Shown: positions 36,215-45,207 of the stretch, piece after piece
Layout of the letters: each line of letters starts with the position of its first letter
Numbering within the stretch: position 1 is the first letter of the stretch
From: Flavobacterium aquaticum
GTDB taxonomy: Bacteria > Bacteroidota > Bacteroidia > Flavobacteriales > Flavobacteriaceae
NCBI RefSeq assembly: GCF_003259835.1
Contig: NZ_QLMI01000001.1
Location: forward strand, 248,001 to 312,000
Direction: 5' to 3'
Length of the DNA: 64,000 nucleotides
Made by a program: the position numbers and the translations under genes
The notes under the pieces: generated by a model
Told to the model about the DNA's origin: nothing
The model's input: only the letters and a program-made list of their open reading frames with translations
The model's database searches: none

Positions 36215-39200
36215 ATGAGAAAAATTATTTTGTCATTAATCTTTTGTTACTCCTTTACTATGTATGCTCAAACAGAGAAAGTAGTAATCGAAAATAACGA
36301 TTCTGGAATGAAGCTTAAAGTCGATGGTAAAGATTTTATGGTCAACGGAATGAACTGGGATTATTTTCCAATAGGTACTAACTATTCCTACAGTCTATGG
36401 AATCAATCAGATGACTTCATTCGTCAAGCTTTAGATGACGAAATGGGATTGCTTCAAAATATGGGTGTGAATACTATCCGTGTTTATTCAGGTATTCCAA
36501 AAAAATGGATTGAATATATCTACACTAACTATGGTATTTATACGATGTTAAATCATTCTTTCGGTCGTTATGGATTAACAATTGATGGTGTATGGAAACC
36601 AAATACAGAATATTCAGATGCCAAAACAAGAGAACTTCTTCTTAAAGAAGTAACACAAATGGCTTTAGAATATAAAGATACTAAAGGGCTTCTTTTATTT
36701 CTTTTAGGAAATGAGAATAACTACGGTTTATTTTGGGATGGAGCCGAAACAGAAAATATTCCAATTCAAGATAGAAAATCAACAGCGAGAGCACGTTCTA
36801 TGTATAAATTGTTCAATGAGGCAGCTGTAGCAATGAAAGCCATAGATTCAAATCATCCAATGGCAATTTGTAATGGAGATTTACTTTTTCTTGACATAAT
36901 TGCTCAAGAATGTAAAGATGTTGACATCTTTGGAACAAATGTATACCGTGGTGTTTCTTTTGGAGATTTGTTTGAGAGAGTTAAGAAAGAGTATGGAAAA
37001 CCAGTTTTATTCACAGAATTTGGTGCTGATGCTTTCAATGTTTTAACGAATCAAGAAGATCAAAATGCGCAAGCATTTTATTTAAAAGGAAATTGGAAAG
37101 AAATCTATGAAAATGCTTCAGGATTAGGAAAATCTGGTAACTCAATTGGAGGATTTACATTTCAATTTAGCGATGGTTGGTGGAAATACGGGCAAACTAA
37201 AAATTTAGATGTTCACGATTCAAATGCTTCTTGGTCAAATGGTGGTTATCAAAAAGATTTCACTGAAGGTCAAAACAACATGAATGAAGAATGGTTTGGA
37301 ATCTGTGCAAAAGGTCCAACCAATGAAAAAGGACATTATCAATTATATCCAAGAGCAGCTTATTATGTTTTAAAAGACATACATAAATTAAATCCGTTTA
37401 AAGAAGGAATCAATAATCAAGTTGTAACTACTCATTTTGGTGAAGCTAATTTAATGGATGCTGCTTTAAGAGCAAGAGGTGATAAAGCTGCTTTATCTGC
37501 AAATGATGGTGGAATCATTAAATTAAGCAATCTTAGAGCAGAATTTACAACATTTAATACAGGTGGAAGTTTAATTACAACACCAAAATCGGATGATCCA
37601 GATACCAACGGATATCCAAATAAATTAGGTTTCGATCACATGCAATCGTATTTTATTGGAGTGGAAGGAAACCCTTCAGCCAATATGAAAGCCAATGTGA
37701 ATTTCAATATTTTAGGTCATGTTGCTGAAAATCCAATTAATGAGATTTTCTATGAAAATAGAGGTAGAGCACAAACTGTCTTAACAAATGAAGGCGAGGT
37801 TTTATCTACAGATGTAAATAGAGTTCAAATTTACAATGCATCCTACAAATGGACAGCAAAAGACTTTGAATTAAGAGGATTCTACAGAACAGGTCACTAC
37901 CACTGGGGTTATGAAGGCGATTTCTTCGGCCTATATCCAGAAGCAAATTACGGTCCAAACTTAGACATCTACAATGGAGAAACTCTAGGTTTTGAAGTAG
38001 ATGGTAGAGGAAGTTTAGACGGACTAAAGGCGGCTTTTGGACCTCAATTATGGTGGGGAGCCAATCCAGCTTACTTATTAAAATACAATACAAAATTCGG
38101 GAAATTTAATTTTGCTACTGTGTATCATGAAGATATTAACCAAGCAGAAGTTTCTGAATCGGTTTCATCAATTGCATTTCCAATACCAAAAACAAGAAGA
38201 GCTACAGTTTATCTTCAAACTAAATTAGGAAATTTAGGAATTGAATTAGGAGGTATTTGGGCAGGTCAGCCTTTAAATGGTAGAGAATTCCAAATGATGG
38301 ATGGCGATGTTGTAAAAGTTGATAAAATAAATAATAAAGATAATTGGGGAGGAAAAGCAAAACTTACTTTTTCTAAAGGAAAATTCAACGCATACACGCA
38401 AGGAGCTATTCATGGTTTAGTTGCAAACGGAGGTGCAGATAATACCCAAACGTTTACAGGTTGGAGATTGAAAGATACAGGAAGTGGAAACCAAATGAAT
38501 TTTTTAGCTGGTTTTACTTATAATGTAAATTCTAATTTACAAATTGCACCAAACTTCTTATGGCAAAAACCTTTAGTAGAAGCAATGCCAAATGGTGTTG
38601 ATGCTCCAGGAAGATTAAGAAATATTTTAGATGACCCATTTATCGTAAGAGCTAACCGTGAAACTGTTGGTGGTGAGTTATTATTAACATACGATCCTAC
38701 ACCAGGAACTTGGATGTACGAATGGAACAATGATGTAGTAGAAGATGCAAAATTTGCATTCAGTACAGGATTTGTTTACCGTCATTTACCAACAACTATG
38801 GATGCTGCAATCGGATTTTTATCGAATAGATCTTCTTTTGCATTTGAGCGTTCGGCGCCAGCAAAAGATTTGTGGGAATCAAACACAAGAATTGTTTCAA
38901 AAATTTCAACTGATTTAGGAATTATAGCTAATCTATATTTTGGTAACGGTCAAGCTAATGGAGATTCAGAAAGAACAATCAACAGAGCTGGTGGAGATGT
39001 AAGAGCCATTTACAAAAAGGTAAAAGTAGTTTCTTCTCTTAAATTCAACGATTGGGGACCTTTCGATTACCATAGAGATTTTAACTTAACTTATCCAGTT
39101 CAGAGTTCAATTGATATTTCAACTTCTGTTGGAAAACCTAATTGGTTCATTTTACCAGATACACGAATTGGAATCATGGGAATTTGGCGTTCATTAGACC

Positions 39201-39337
39201 AATATTCTCCAAGATATTCACCAACTGCAGTTCTAGAAAACACATTCCCACCAGAACCAGTCACAAGTCCTGTTGGTTTTGGAAACGGTTCAGAATGGGA
39301 AATTAGAACATACATTCACATTAATATTGGAAAATAA
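36215..39337 (+). CDS. Clan GH-A glycosidase fused to a probable outer-membrane beta-barrel
   Basis: This is a 1040-residue exported protein from the ATG at 36215. I prefer this start because it begins the signal peptide MRKIILSLIFCYSFTMYAQ. Residues about 30-420 are a TIM-barrel glycosidase of the GH-A type (resembling GH2/GH5/GH72). They hold NMGVNTIRVYSG, a probable acid/base Glu in LLGNENNYG (about 167) and a probable nucleophile Glu in LFTEFGADAF (about 268). From about 438 to the end the sequence is a regular series of amphipathic strands with aromatic girdle residues and Gly turns (such as MQSYFIGVEGNPSANMKANVNFNILG and FELRGFYRTGHYHWGYEGDFFGLYP). It ends IRTYIHINIGK, like a porin. It heads the locus operon. 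Specificity for beta-1,3-glucan is inferred from the neighbours. Confidence 0.75.
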   Translation: MRKIILSLIFCYSFTMYAQTEKVVIENNDSGMKLKVDGKDFMVNGMNWDYFPIGTNYSYSLWNQSDDFIRQALDDEMGLLQNMGVNTIRVYSGIPKKWIEYIYTNYGIYTMLNHSFGRYGLTIDGVWKPNTEYSDAKTRELLLKEVTQMALEYKDTKGLLLFLLGNENNYGLFWDGAETENIPIQDRKSTARARSMYKLFNEAAVAMKAIDSNHPMAICNGDLLFLDIIAQECKDVDIFGTNVYRGVSFGDLFERVKKEYGKPVLFTEFGADAFNVLTNQEDQNAQAFYLKGNWKEIYENASGLGKSGNSIGGFTFQFSDGWWKYGQTKNLDVHDSNASWSNGGYQKDFTEGQNNMNEEWFGICAKGPTNEKGHYQLYPRAAYYVLKDIHKLNPFKEGINNQVVTTHFGEANLMDAALRARGDKAALSANDGGIIKLSNLRAEFTTFNTGGSLITTPKSDDPDTNGYPNKLGFDHMQSYFIGVEGNPSANMKANVNFNILGHVAENPINEIFYENRGRAQTVLTNEGEVLSTDVNRVQIYNASYKWTAKDFELRGFYRTGHYHWGYEGDFFGLYPEANYGPNLDIYNGETLGFEVDGRGSLDGLKAAFGPQLWWGANPAYLLKYNTKFGKFNFATVYHEDINQAEVSESVSSIAFPIPKTRRATVYLQTKLGNLGIELGGIWAGQPLNGREFQMMDGDVVKVDKINNKDNWGGKAKLTFSKGKFNAYTQGAIHGLVANGGADNTQTFTGWRLKDTGSGNQMNFLAGFTYNVNSNLQIAPNFLWQKPLVEAMPNGVDAPGRLRNILDDPFIVRANRETVGGELLLTYDPTPGTWMYEWNNDVVEDAKFAFSTGFVYRHLPTTMDAAIGFLSNRSSFAFERSAPAKDLWESNTRIVSKISTDLGIIANLYFGNGQANGDSERTINRAGGDVRAIYKKVKVVSSLKFNDWGPFDYHRDFNLTYPVQSSIDISTSVGKPNWFILPDTRIGIMGIWRSLDQYSPRYSPTAVLENTFPPEPVTSPVGFGNGSEWEIRTYIHINIGK

Positions 39338-39355
39338 TAAAAAAAAATTGAAGAT

Positions 39356-40771
39356 ATGAAAAACTCAAAGTTTAATTTTTTAGCAAGTTTTTTACTTCTA
39401 GGAGTGATGAGTATTATCTCAACTAGTTGTGAGAGAGAATTATCTGATGATGCTACCGAAGCAACTTTTCCTAAAATTGCCGAAATATTCACAGATGATT
39501 TTGTAGCCATGGGATCTAATTTTTACTTCCCTTATGGTGGCTCAAAAGCTACAGCTTGGTCTGTAGATAGAGAGGAAGGTTATAATAGTAATGCCTCAAT
39601 GCGATTTGATGTGCCCAATGTAACTGATCCAGAAGGAAATTATGCAGGTGCTATTTTTAGAATGGATGGAGCAGGTCGTAATTTAACAGAATTTGATGCC
39701 TTAACTTTTTACATAAAAGCATCTCAAGGTGTAACTATTGCCGAGTTAGGTTTTGGTGAAGATTTTTTAGAAAACAAATATATGGCTACAATAACTAATG
39801 TTAGTGTAGGAACCAATTGGTCTAAGGTAATTATTCCAATTCCAGATGCATCAAAACTTTTACAAGAAAGAGGAATGTTCCGTTATGCAGCAGGAACACA
39901 AGGTACGGGTGGAATGGGTTATACGTTTTGGATTGATGATCTAAAATTTGAGAAGTTGGGAACAATCAGAACCATTGGAGCATCAATTATGAACGGAAAC
40001 AATGTATCGGTAAATACTTTCGTAGGGGTAAATTCTAATATAACCGGAATTATTTCAACGTTTAATTTACCAAATGGGCAAAATCAAATTGTAAATTTAA
40101 GTACAGCTTATTTTGAGTTTTCTTCATCTAATCCTACAGTTGCTACTGTTGATTCTAATGGTTTAGTTAGTTCATTAAGTGCAGGAACATCAGTAATTAC
40201 TGGAACAATTAATGGAGTTCAAGCTACTGGTAGTTTAACTATCAATTGTCAAGGAAACTTTGTGCATGCTCCAACTCCAACAAGAAGTCAAGCAAATGTG
40301 ATTTCAATTTTTTCTGATGAATATAACAATATCCCAGTTAATTACTACAACGGATATTGGCAACCTTGGCAAACCACAGTTTCAAGTGATTTTACTGTTA
40401 ATGGTGATAATATTTTAAATTATACGGTTTTCAATTTTGTAGGTATAGAATTCAGCGCACCAACTGTAAATGCAACCTCTATGACACATTTCCACATGGA
40501 TGCTTTCATTCCAGGAACAATTGCTCCAGGGAGACAATTAAGAGTAATTGTGGTTGATTTTGGTGCTGATGGTGCTTTTGGCGGTGGCGATGATACAAGA
40601 CACTCTACAACATTTACAGCTCCATTTTTAGTATCACAAAATTGGATGTCAATTGATATACCTTTCTCAGCTATGCCAGGTTTAGCAAGTAGAAGTAATG
40701 TTGCACAAATTATTCTTGAAGGTGGTGATAATTCTGTAATTTATGTAGATAATGTTTATTTCTACAATTAA
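39356..40771 (+). CDS. Surface glycan-binding lipoprotein with Ig-like domain
   Basis: A 471-residue lipoprotein (lipobox IISTSC-E) with no catalytic motif. It has an N-terminal carbohydrate-binding-like beta-sandwich (about 40-200, ...GYTFWIDDLKFEKLG). A BIG2-type Ig-like domain follows (about 210-300, ending NPTVATVDSNGLVSSLSAGTSVITGTINGVQATGSLTI). A second beta-sandwich (about 308-471, RSQANVISIFSDEYNNIPVNYY...IYVDNVYFYN) matches the third module of the T9SS protein at 31683. It lies 18 bases after the glycosidase-barrel gene. The likely role is holding beta-glucan at the cell surface in place of a SusD/SGBP. Confidence 0.8.
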   Translation: MKNSKFNFLASFLLLGVMSIISTSCERELSDDATEATFPKIAEIFTDDFVAMGSNFYFPYGGSKATAWSVDREEGYNSNASMRFDVPNVTDPEGNYAGAIFRMDGAGRNLTEFDALTFYIKASQGVTIAELGFGEDFLENKYMATITNVSVGTNWSKVIIPIPDASKLLQERGMFRYAAGTQGTGGMGYTFWIDDLKFEKLGTIRTIGASIMNGNNVSVNTFVGVNSNITGIISTFNLPNGQNQIVNLSTAYFEFSSSNPTVATVDSNGLVSSLSAGTSVITGTINGVQATGSLTINCQGNFVHAPTPTRSQANVISIFSDEYNNIPVNYYNGYWQPWQTTVSSDFTVNGDNILNYTVFNFVGIEFSAPTVNATSMTHFHMDAFIPGTIAPGRQLRVIVVDFGADGAFGGGDDTRHSTTFTAPFLVSQNWMSIDIPFSAMPGLASRSNVAQIILEGGDNSVIYVDNVYFYN

Positions 40772-40805
40772 TGTCATCAAGTAATTAAATATAAAAGAAA
40801 CCATT

Positions 40806-41618
40806 ATGATTATAAAATATAATACGATAAAAACTTTAGTATTTTCAACATTATTGTTAGCAATTATGGGATGTTCCACAGATGAAAAACAAACGGTTAC
40901 CACTATGAATAATCTTGTGTTTCAAGATGAATTTAATGAAAACGGTGCGCCAAATAGTGCTTATTGGAGTTACAACATTGGAACAGGAAGCAATGGTTGG
41001 GGTAACAACGAATTGCAATATTATACAGACCGTCCCCAAAATGTCGTTGTAGAAGACGGAATGCTAAAAATTACAGCTAGAAGAGAATTGTACATGGGGT
41101 CTAATTATACTTCAGCTAGAATTTTAACTAAAGGAAAAGTAGAACAAAAATATGGTAGAATTGAAGCTAGAATCAAATTGCCATTAGGTCGTGGATTATG
41201 GCCAGCATTTTGGATGTTAGGTGCGAATTCAGATACTGTTACTTGGCCACAATGTGGGGAAATTGATATTATGGAATACTTAGGTAGTAATCCAACTACA
41301 GTTTTAGGAACAGTTCATGGTCCAGGTTATTCAGCAGGCGAATCGATTTCTAAAAGTTACACTTTACCTAATAGCCGATTTGATACTGATTTTCACATTT
41401 TTGGAATTGAGTGGGGAGAAGATTACATCAATTATTACATCGATGATGTGTTGTACAATCAAATAACTCCAGAAGATGTCCCAGGCGAATGGGTTTTCAA
41501 CCAACCTTTTTACATCATTTTAAATATGGCTGTGGGCGGAAATTTGCCAGGTTCACCAAATACTGAAACTGCTTTCCCTCAAACAATGCTAGTTGATTAC
41601 GTAAGAATTTACCAATAA
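40806..41618 (+). CDS. GH16 laminarinase (endo-beta-1,3-glucanase), lipoprotein
   Basis: GH16 enzymes of this type cut internal beta-1,3 bonds of laminarin. The 270-residue protein has a lipobox ending at Cys23 (LLAIMGC) and a single GH16 domain. The catalytic signature is GEIDIMEYLG, giving Glu152 as nucleophile, Asp154 as helper and Glu157 as acid/base. The typical surrounding segments GRIEARIKLPLGRGLWPAFWMLG and WGEDYINYYIDD are present. It is 34 bases after the glycan-binding lipoprotein gene, so it is in the same operon. It is probably exposed at the cell surface or in the periplasm. Confidence 0.95.
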   Translation: MIIKYNTIKTLVFSTLLLAIMGCSTDEKQTVTTMNNLVFQDEFNENGAPNSAYWSYNIGTGSNGWGNNELQYYTDRPQNVVVEDGMLKITARRELYMGSNYTSARILTKGKVEQKYGRIEARIKLPLGRGLWPAFWMLGANSDTVTWPQCGEIDIMEYLGSNPTTVLGTVHGPGYSAGESISKSYTLPNSRFDTDFHIFGIEWGEDYINYYIDDVLYNQITPEDVPGEWVFNQPFYIILNMAVGGNLPGSPNTETAFPQTMLVDYVRIYQ

Positions 41619-41646
41619 GATAAAGAATATAAATAGCGAATTCATT

Positions 41647-41679
41647 TACTAGACTTTTTTGAAAAAATAAAGTCTAGTA
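41647..41679 (+). other. Intra-operon RNA hairpin without T tract
   Basis: A perfect 11-bp stem TACTAGACTTT / AAAGTCTAGTA with an 11-nt loop lies between the GH16 and phosphorylase genes. No T run follows, so it is more likely an mRNA processing or stabilising element than a terminator. Confidence 0.5.
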
Positions 41680-41717
41680 GTGGATTTCTATGCAAAATAA
41701 ATTGAAGCAACCCAATC

Positions 41718-44700
41718 ATGAATTTAGGAATAAAAGACAATGCAAGTGCTGAATTAGGAATCGAAAATAAATCGGTTGCTATGGATGTTGTGACGCTCAA
41801 CGGAGAACAATTCTATAAAATAAACAATAGCGATACCATTCGACCTTTTTTCATGAGTATCGTTTCCGATTCTAATCATTGGATGTTTATTTCCAGTAAT
41901 GGAGGATTAACAGCTGGAAGAAAAAATGCTGAGTTTGCACTTTTTCCTTATTACACCGATGATAAAATTACAGAATTTGCCGAAATTACAGGAAGTAAAA
42001 CTATTTTTCAAGTTTCATACAACAACCAAACGCTAATTTGGGAACCATTTTCAGAACGTTTTACTGATAAGTACAACATATCTAGAAATTTATACAAGAA
42101 CTTCTACGGAAATAAAATTGTCTTCGAAGAAATCAACCACGATTTAGAACTTTCTTTTTCTTACGAATGGAATTCAAGTAACAAATTCGGATTTGTAAAA
42201 CAAGCTTCCATTAAAAACCATTCTGATAAAGCATATCAAATATCCCTTTTAGACGGAATTCAAAACATTATGCCTCACGGTGTAAGTAGTGATTTGCAAG
42301 CTTCAACTAGTAATTTAGTTGATGCTTACAAACGTAGCGAATTGCATCCAAACAGCGGATTAGGAATTTTTGCTCTAAGTGCCATCATCGTCGATAAAGC
42401 CGAACCAAGCGAAGCACTAAAAGCCAATACGGTTTTTTCGTTAGGATTAGATAAACCAGCGTATTTATTATCATCGTTGCAGGTTGCTAATTTCAGAAGA
42501 AAGCAAAATGTACATCCAGAATTCGATATCAAAGGGGAAAAAGGCGCTTACTTCATCAACACAACATTTAATTTAAATCAAAATGAAGATAAAAATTGGA
42601 TGATTGTGGCAAACGTGAATCAAAATCATGCCGATATCGTTCAATTAATTGAAACTATTTCTAAGGATAAAACTTTAGAAAATCAAATTAGAGAAGATAT
42701 AAATCTTGGAACTCAGAAATTGATTGAAATCAATGCTTCTTCTGATGCGCTTCAAGCTACCGAAGACCATCTTCGCGATACAAGACATTTTTCCAATACG
42801 CTTTTCAATATTATGCGTGGTGGAATCTTTGATTACAATTACCAAATTGAAAAAAACGATTTTGTTCTGTATATCAAAAAAGCAAATAAAGTTGTTTTTG
42901 AAAAATTAAGTAACAAAATCAATCAATTACCAGAAACGTTTTCACTTCAAACTTTAAAAGATTTTGCGAAACAGCAAAATGATTTAGATTTTGAACGTTT
43001 AAGTTTTGAATATTTACCTTTAAAATTCAGTAGAAGACACGGTGATCCAAGCCGACCTTGGAATAAGTTTTCTATCAACACCACAAATGAAATCGATGGT
43101 TCTAAAATATTAGATTACGAAGGAAATTGGCGCGATATTTTCCAAAATTGGGAAGCACTTGCGCATTCATTTCCAGAGTTTATCGATAACATGATTCATA
43201 AGTTTTTGAACGCTTCTACTTTCGATGGGTATAATCCGTATCGTGTTACCAAAGATGGTTTCGATTGGGAAGCGATTGAACCCGATAATCCTTGGTCATA
43301 CATAGGATATTGGGGCGATCACCAAATCATTTATTTATTGAAATTCTTAGAATTTTGTGAAAAATATGCTCCAGGAAGACTAAACGATTATTTTGAAACC
43401 GATTGTTTTGTGTATGCAGCTGTTCCTTACATCATTAAACCGTATGACGAAATTTTAAAAAATCCAAAAGATACTATCGAATACAGTCATTCTTGGGAAA
43501 AACTAATCAATGATAGAAAACAACAAATGGGTGCAGATGGTGCTTTGTTACACAGTAACGACAAAAGCATTTATCATGTGAATTTCATCGAAAAAATACT
43601 AGCTACGGTTTTATCTAAAATGTCCAATTTTATTCCAGAAGCTGGTATTTGGATGAACACACAACGACCAGAATGGAACGACGCCAACAACGCCTTAGTA
43701 GGTAATGGAGTTTCGATGGTTACGTTGTATTATTTAAGAAGATTCTTGAAGTTTTTCGAACAATTATTAGACAATTCGAACTTAGAAAACATCAAAATTT
43801 CTAATGAAATGGTCGAATTCTATCATGAAGTCAGAGAATGTTTGTTAGAAAACGAGCACCTACTTTCAGGAAAAATCGATGATGTTTCTAGAAAAGCAAT
43901 ATTAGATAGATTAGGAAAAGCAGCTTCAGATTATCGTTACCAAATCTACAACAGCGGATTTTGGGGTAAAAAACGTACGCATTCCATGCAAGGTTTGAAA
44001 AACTTCACCAAAGTAAGTTTAAAGTTTATCGAACATGCTATTGAAGCTAATAAGCGTCCCGATGCTTTGTATCACGCTTACAACTTAATGACAATTGAAA
44101 ACAATAATTCGATTTCAATTTCTTATTTAAGCGAAATGTTAGAAGGTCAAGTAGCGGTTCTAAGTTCTGGCTATTTATCGTCTAAAGAAAATCTAAAAGT
44201 TCTTGATGCATTAAAAGCAAGCAAGTTGTTTAGACAAGATCAATACAGCTATTTGTTGTATCCAAATAAAGAATTACCAAAGTTCATCGAGAAAAATACC
44301 ATTTCAAAAGAGGCAGTTGCTAAATCTGAACTATTGCAAAATTTATTAGCAAATAAAAACGCGCAAATTATCAATCAAGACATTTTAGGAAATTACCATT
44401 TCAACGGAAACTTCCATAATGCCAATGATTTGAAAAAAGCGTTAGCAGAAGTGAAACAAAATACCACTTTTAAAATATTAGTTGAAAAAGAAGAAAATCT
44501 TGTTTTAGAAATCTTTGAAGAAGTGTTCAACCACAAAGCTTTCACAGGTCGTTCAGGAACTTTTTATGGATATGAAGGTTTAGGTTCTATTTATTGGCAC
44601 ATGGTTTCAAAATTACAATTAGCGGTTCAAGAATGTTGCCTAAAAGCCATCAATGAAAACGAATCTCCAGAAGTTATCGGGCGTTTATTAGAACATTATT

Positions 44701-45194
44701 ACGAAATAAACGAAGGAATTGGAGTGCATAAATCCCCAACACTTTACGGTGCTTTCCCAACCGATGCTTATTCGCACACACCAGCAGGAAAAGGTGCTCA
44801 ACAACCGGGAATGACAGGTCAAGTGAAAGAAGATATTTTGAGTCGTTTCGGAGAATTAGGTGTGTTCATTAAAGATGGAATGTTACATTTCAATCCTTGC
44901 TTATTGCGTAAAGATGAGTTTTTAACTAAATCCAAATCGTTTGAATATGTAAACGTTCATTTTGAGCACAAAGTCATAGAGTTAACTGAAAATTCATTGG
45001 CGTTTACTTTCTGTCAAATTCCAGTTGTATATCAATTGTCGGATAATTCCAATATTGAAATTTTCGACAACCAAGGCAATTCAAAAACGATCAATCAATT
45101 AACATTAGATGCTAAAACAAGTCAAGATGTATTTAGTCGAAATGGTGTGATTGAGAAACTAATTGTTAATGTGGTAGCTACCAACTTAAAATAA
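41718..45194 (+). CDS. Beta-1,3-oligoglucan phosphorylase (GH149-like)
   Basis: The 1158-residue protein has no signal peptide, so it acts in the cytoplasm. Length and order fit family GH149, which phosphorolyses beta-1,3-gluco-oligosaccharides to alpha-glucose-1-phosphate. The N-terminal GH94-like beta-sandwich (SDSNHWMFISSNGGLTAGRKNAEFALFPYYTDDKI) is followed by a long (alpha/alpha)6 barrel with NYEG-like RPWNKFSINTT and DYEGNWRDIFQNWEALAHSFPEF. In the latter, the Asp of the NWRDIFQNWE stretch is the expected general acid. FTGRSGTFYGYEGLGSIYWHMVSK and SPTLYGAFPTDAYSHTP are also typical. GH161 is an alternative. It starts 99 bases after GH16 across a hairpin. Confidence 0.83.
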   Translation: MNLGIKDNASAELGIENKSVAMDVVTLNGEQFYKINNSDTIRPFFMSIVSDSNHWMFISSNGGLTAGRKNAEFALFPYYTDDKITEFAEITGSKTIFQVSYNNQTLIWEPFSERFTDKYNISRNLYKNFYGNKIVFEEINHDLELSFSYEWNSSNKFGFVKQASIKNHSDKAYQISLLDGIQNIMPHGVSSDLQASTSNLVDAYKRSELHPNSGLGIFALSAIIVDKAEPSEALKANTVFSLGLDKPAYLLSSLQVANFRRKQNVHPEFDIKGEKGAYFINTTFNLNQNEDKNWMIVANVNQNHADIVQLIETISKDKTLENQIREDINLGTQKLIEINASSDALQATEDHLRDTRHFSNTLFNIMRGGIFDYNYQIEKNDFVLYIKKANKVVFEKLSNKINQLPETFSLQTLKDFAKQQNDLDFERLSFEYLPLKFSRRHGDPSRPWNKFSINTTNEIDGSKILDYEGNWRDIFQNWEALAHSFPEFIDNMIHKFLNASTFDGYNPYRVTKDGFDWEAIEPDNPWSYIGYWGDHQIIYLLKFLEFCEKYAPGRLNDYFETDCFVYAAVPYIIKPYDEILKNPKDTIEYSHSWEKLINDRKQQMGADGALLHSNDKSIYHVNFIEKILATVLSKMSNFIPEAGIWMNTQRPEWNDANNALVGNGVSMVTLYYLRRFLKFFEQLLDNSNLENIKISNEMVEFYHEVRECLLENEHLLSGKIDDVSRKAILDRLGKAASDYRYQIYNSGFWGKKRTHSMQGLKNFTKVSLKFIEHAIEANKRPDALYHAYNLMTIENNNSISISYLSEMLEGQVAVLSSGYLSSKENLKVLDALKASKLFRQDQYSYLLYPNKELPKFIEKNTISKEAVAKSELLQNLLANKNAQIINQDILGNYHFNGNFHNANDLKKALAEVKQNTTFKILVEKEENLVLEIFEEVFNHKAFTGRSGTFYGYEGLGSIYWHMVSKLQLAVQECCLKAINENESPEVIGRLLEHYYEINEGIGVHKSPTLYGAFPTDAYSHTPAGKGAQQPGMTGQVKEDILSRFGELGVFIKDGMLHFNPCLLRKDEFLTKSKSFEYVNVHFEHKVIELTENSLAFTFCQIPVVYQLSDNSNIEIFDNQGNSKTINQLTLDAKTSQDVFSRNGVIEKLIVNVVATNLK

Positions 45195-45207
45195 GAAGGA
45201 TTGCGAT

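Noticed and set aside
41718..45194. Reading the large cytoplasmic enzyme as a GH94 cellobiose phosphorylase
   Set aside because: It is about 350 residues longer than GH94 enzymes and sits in a beta-1,3-glucan locus, so GH149 (or GH161) fits better.
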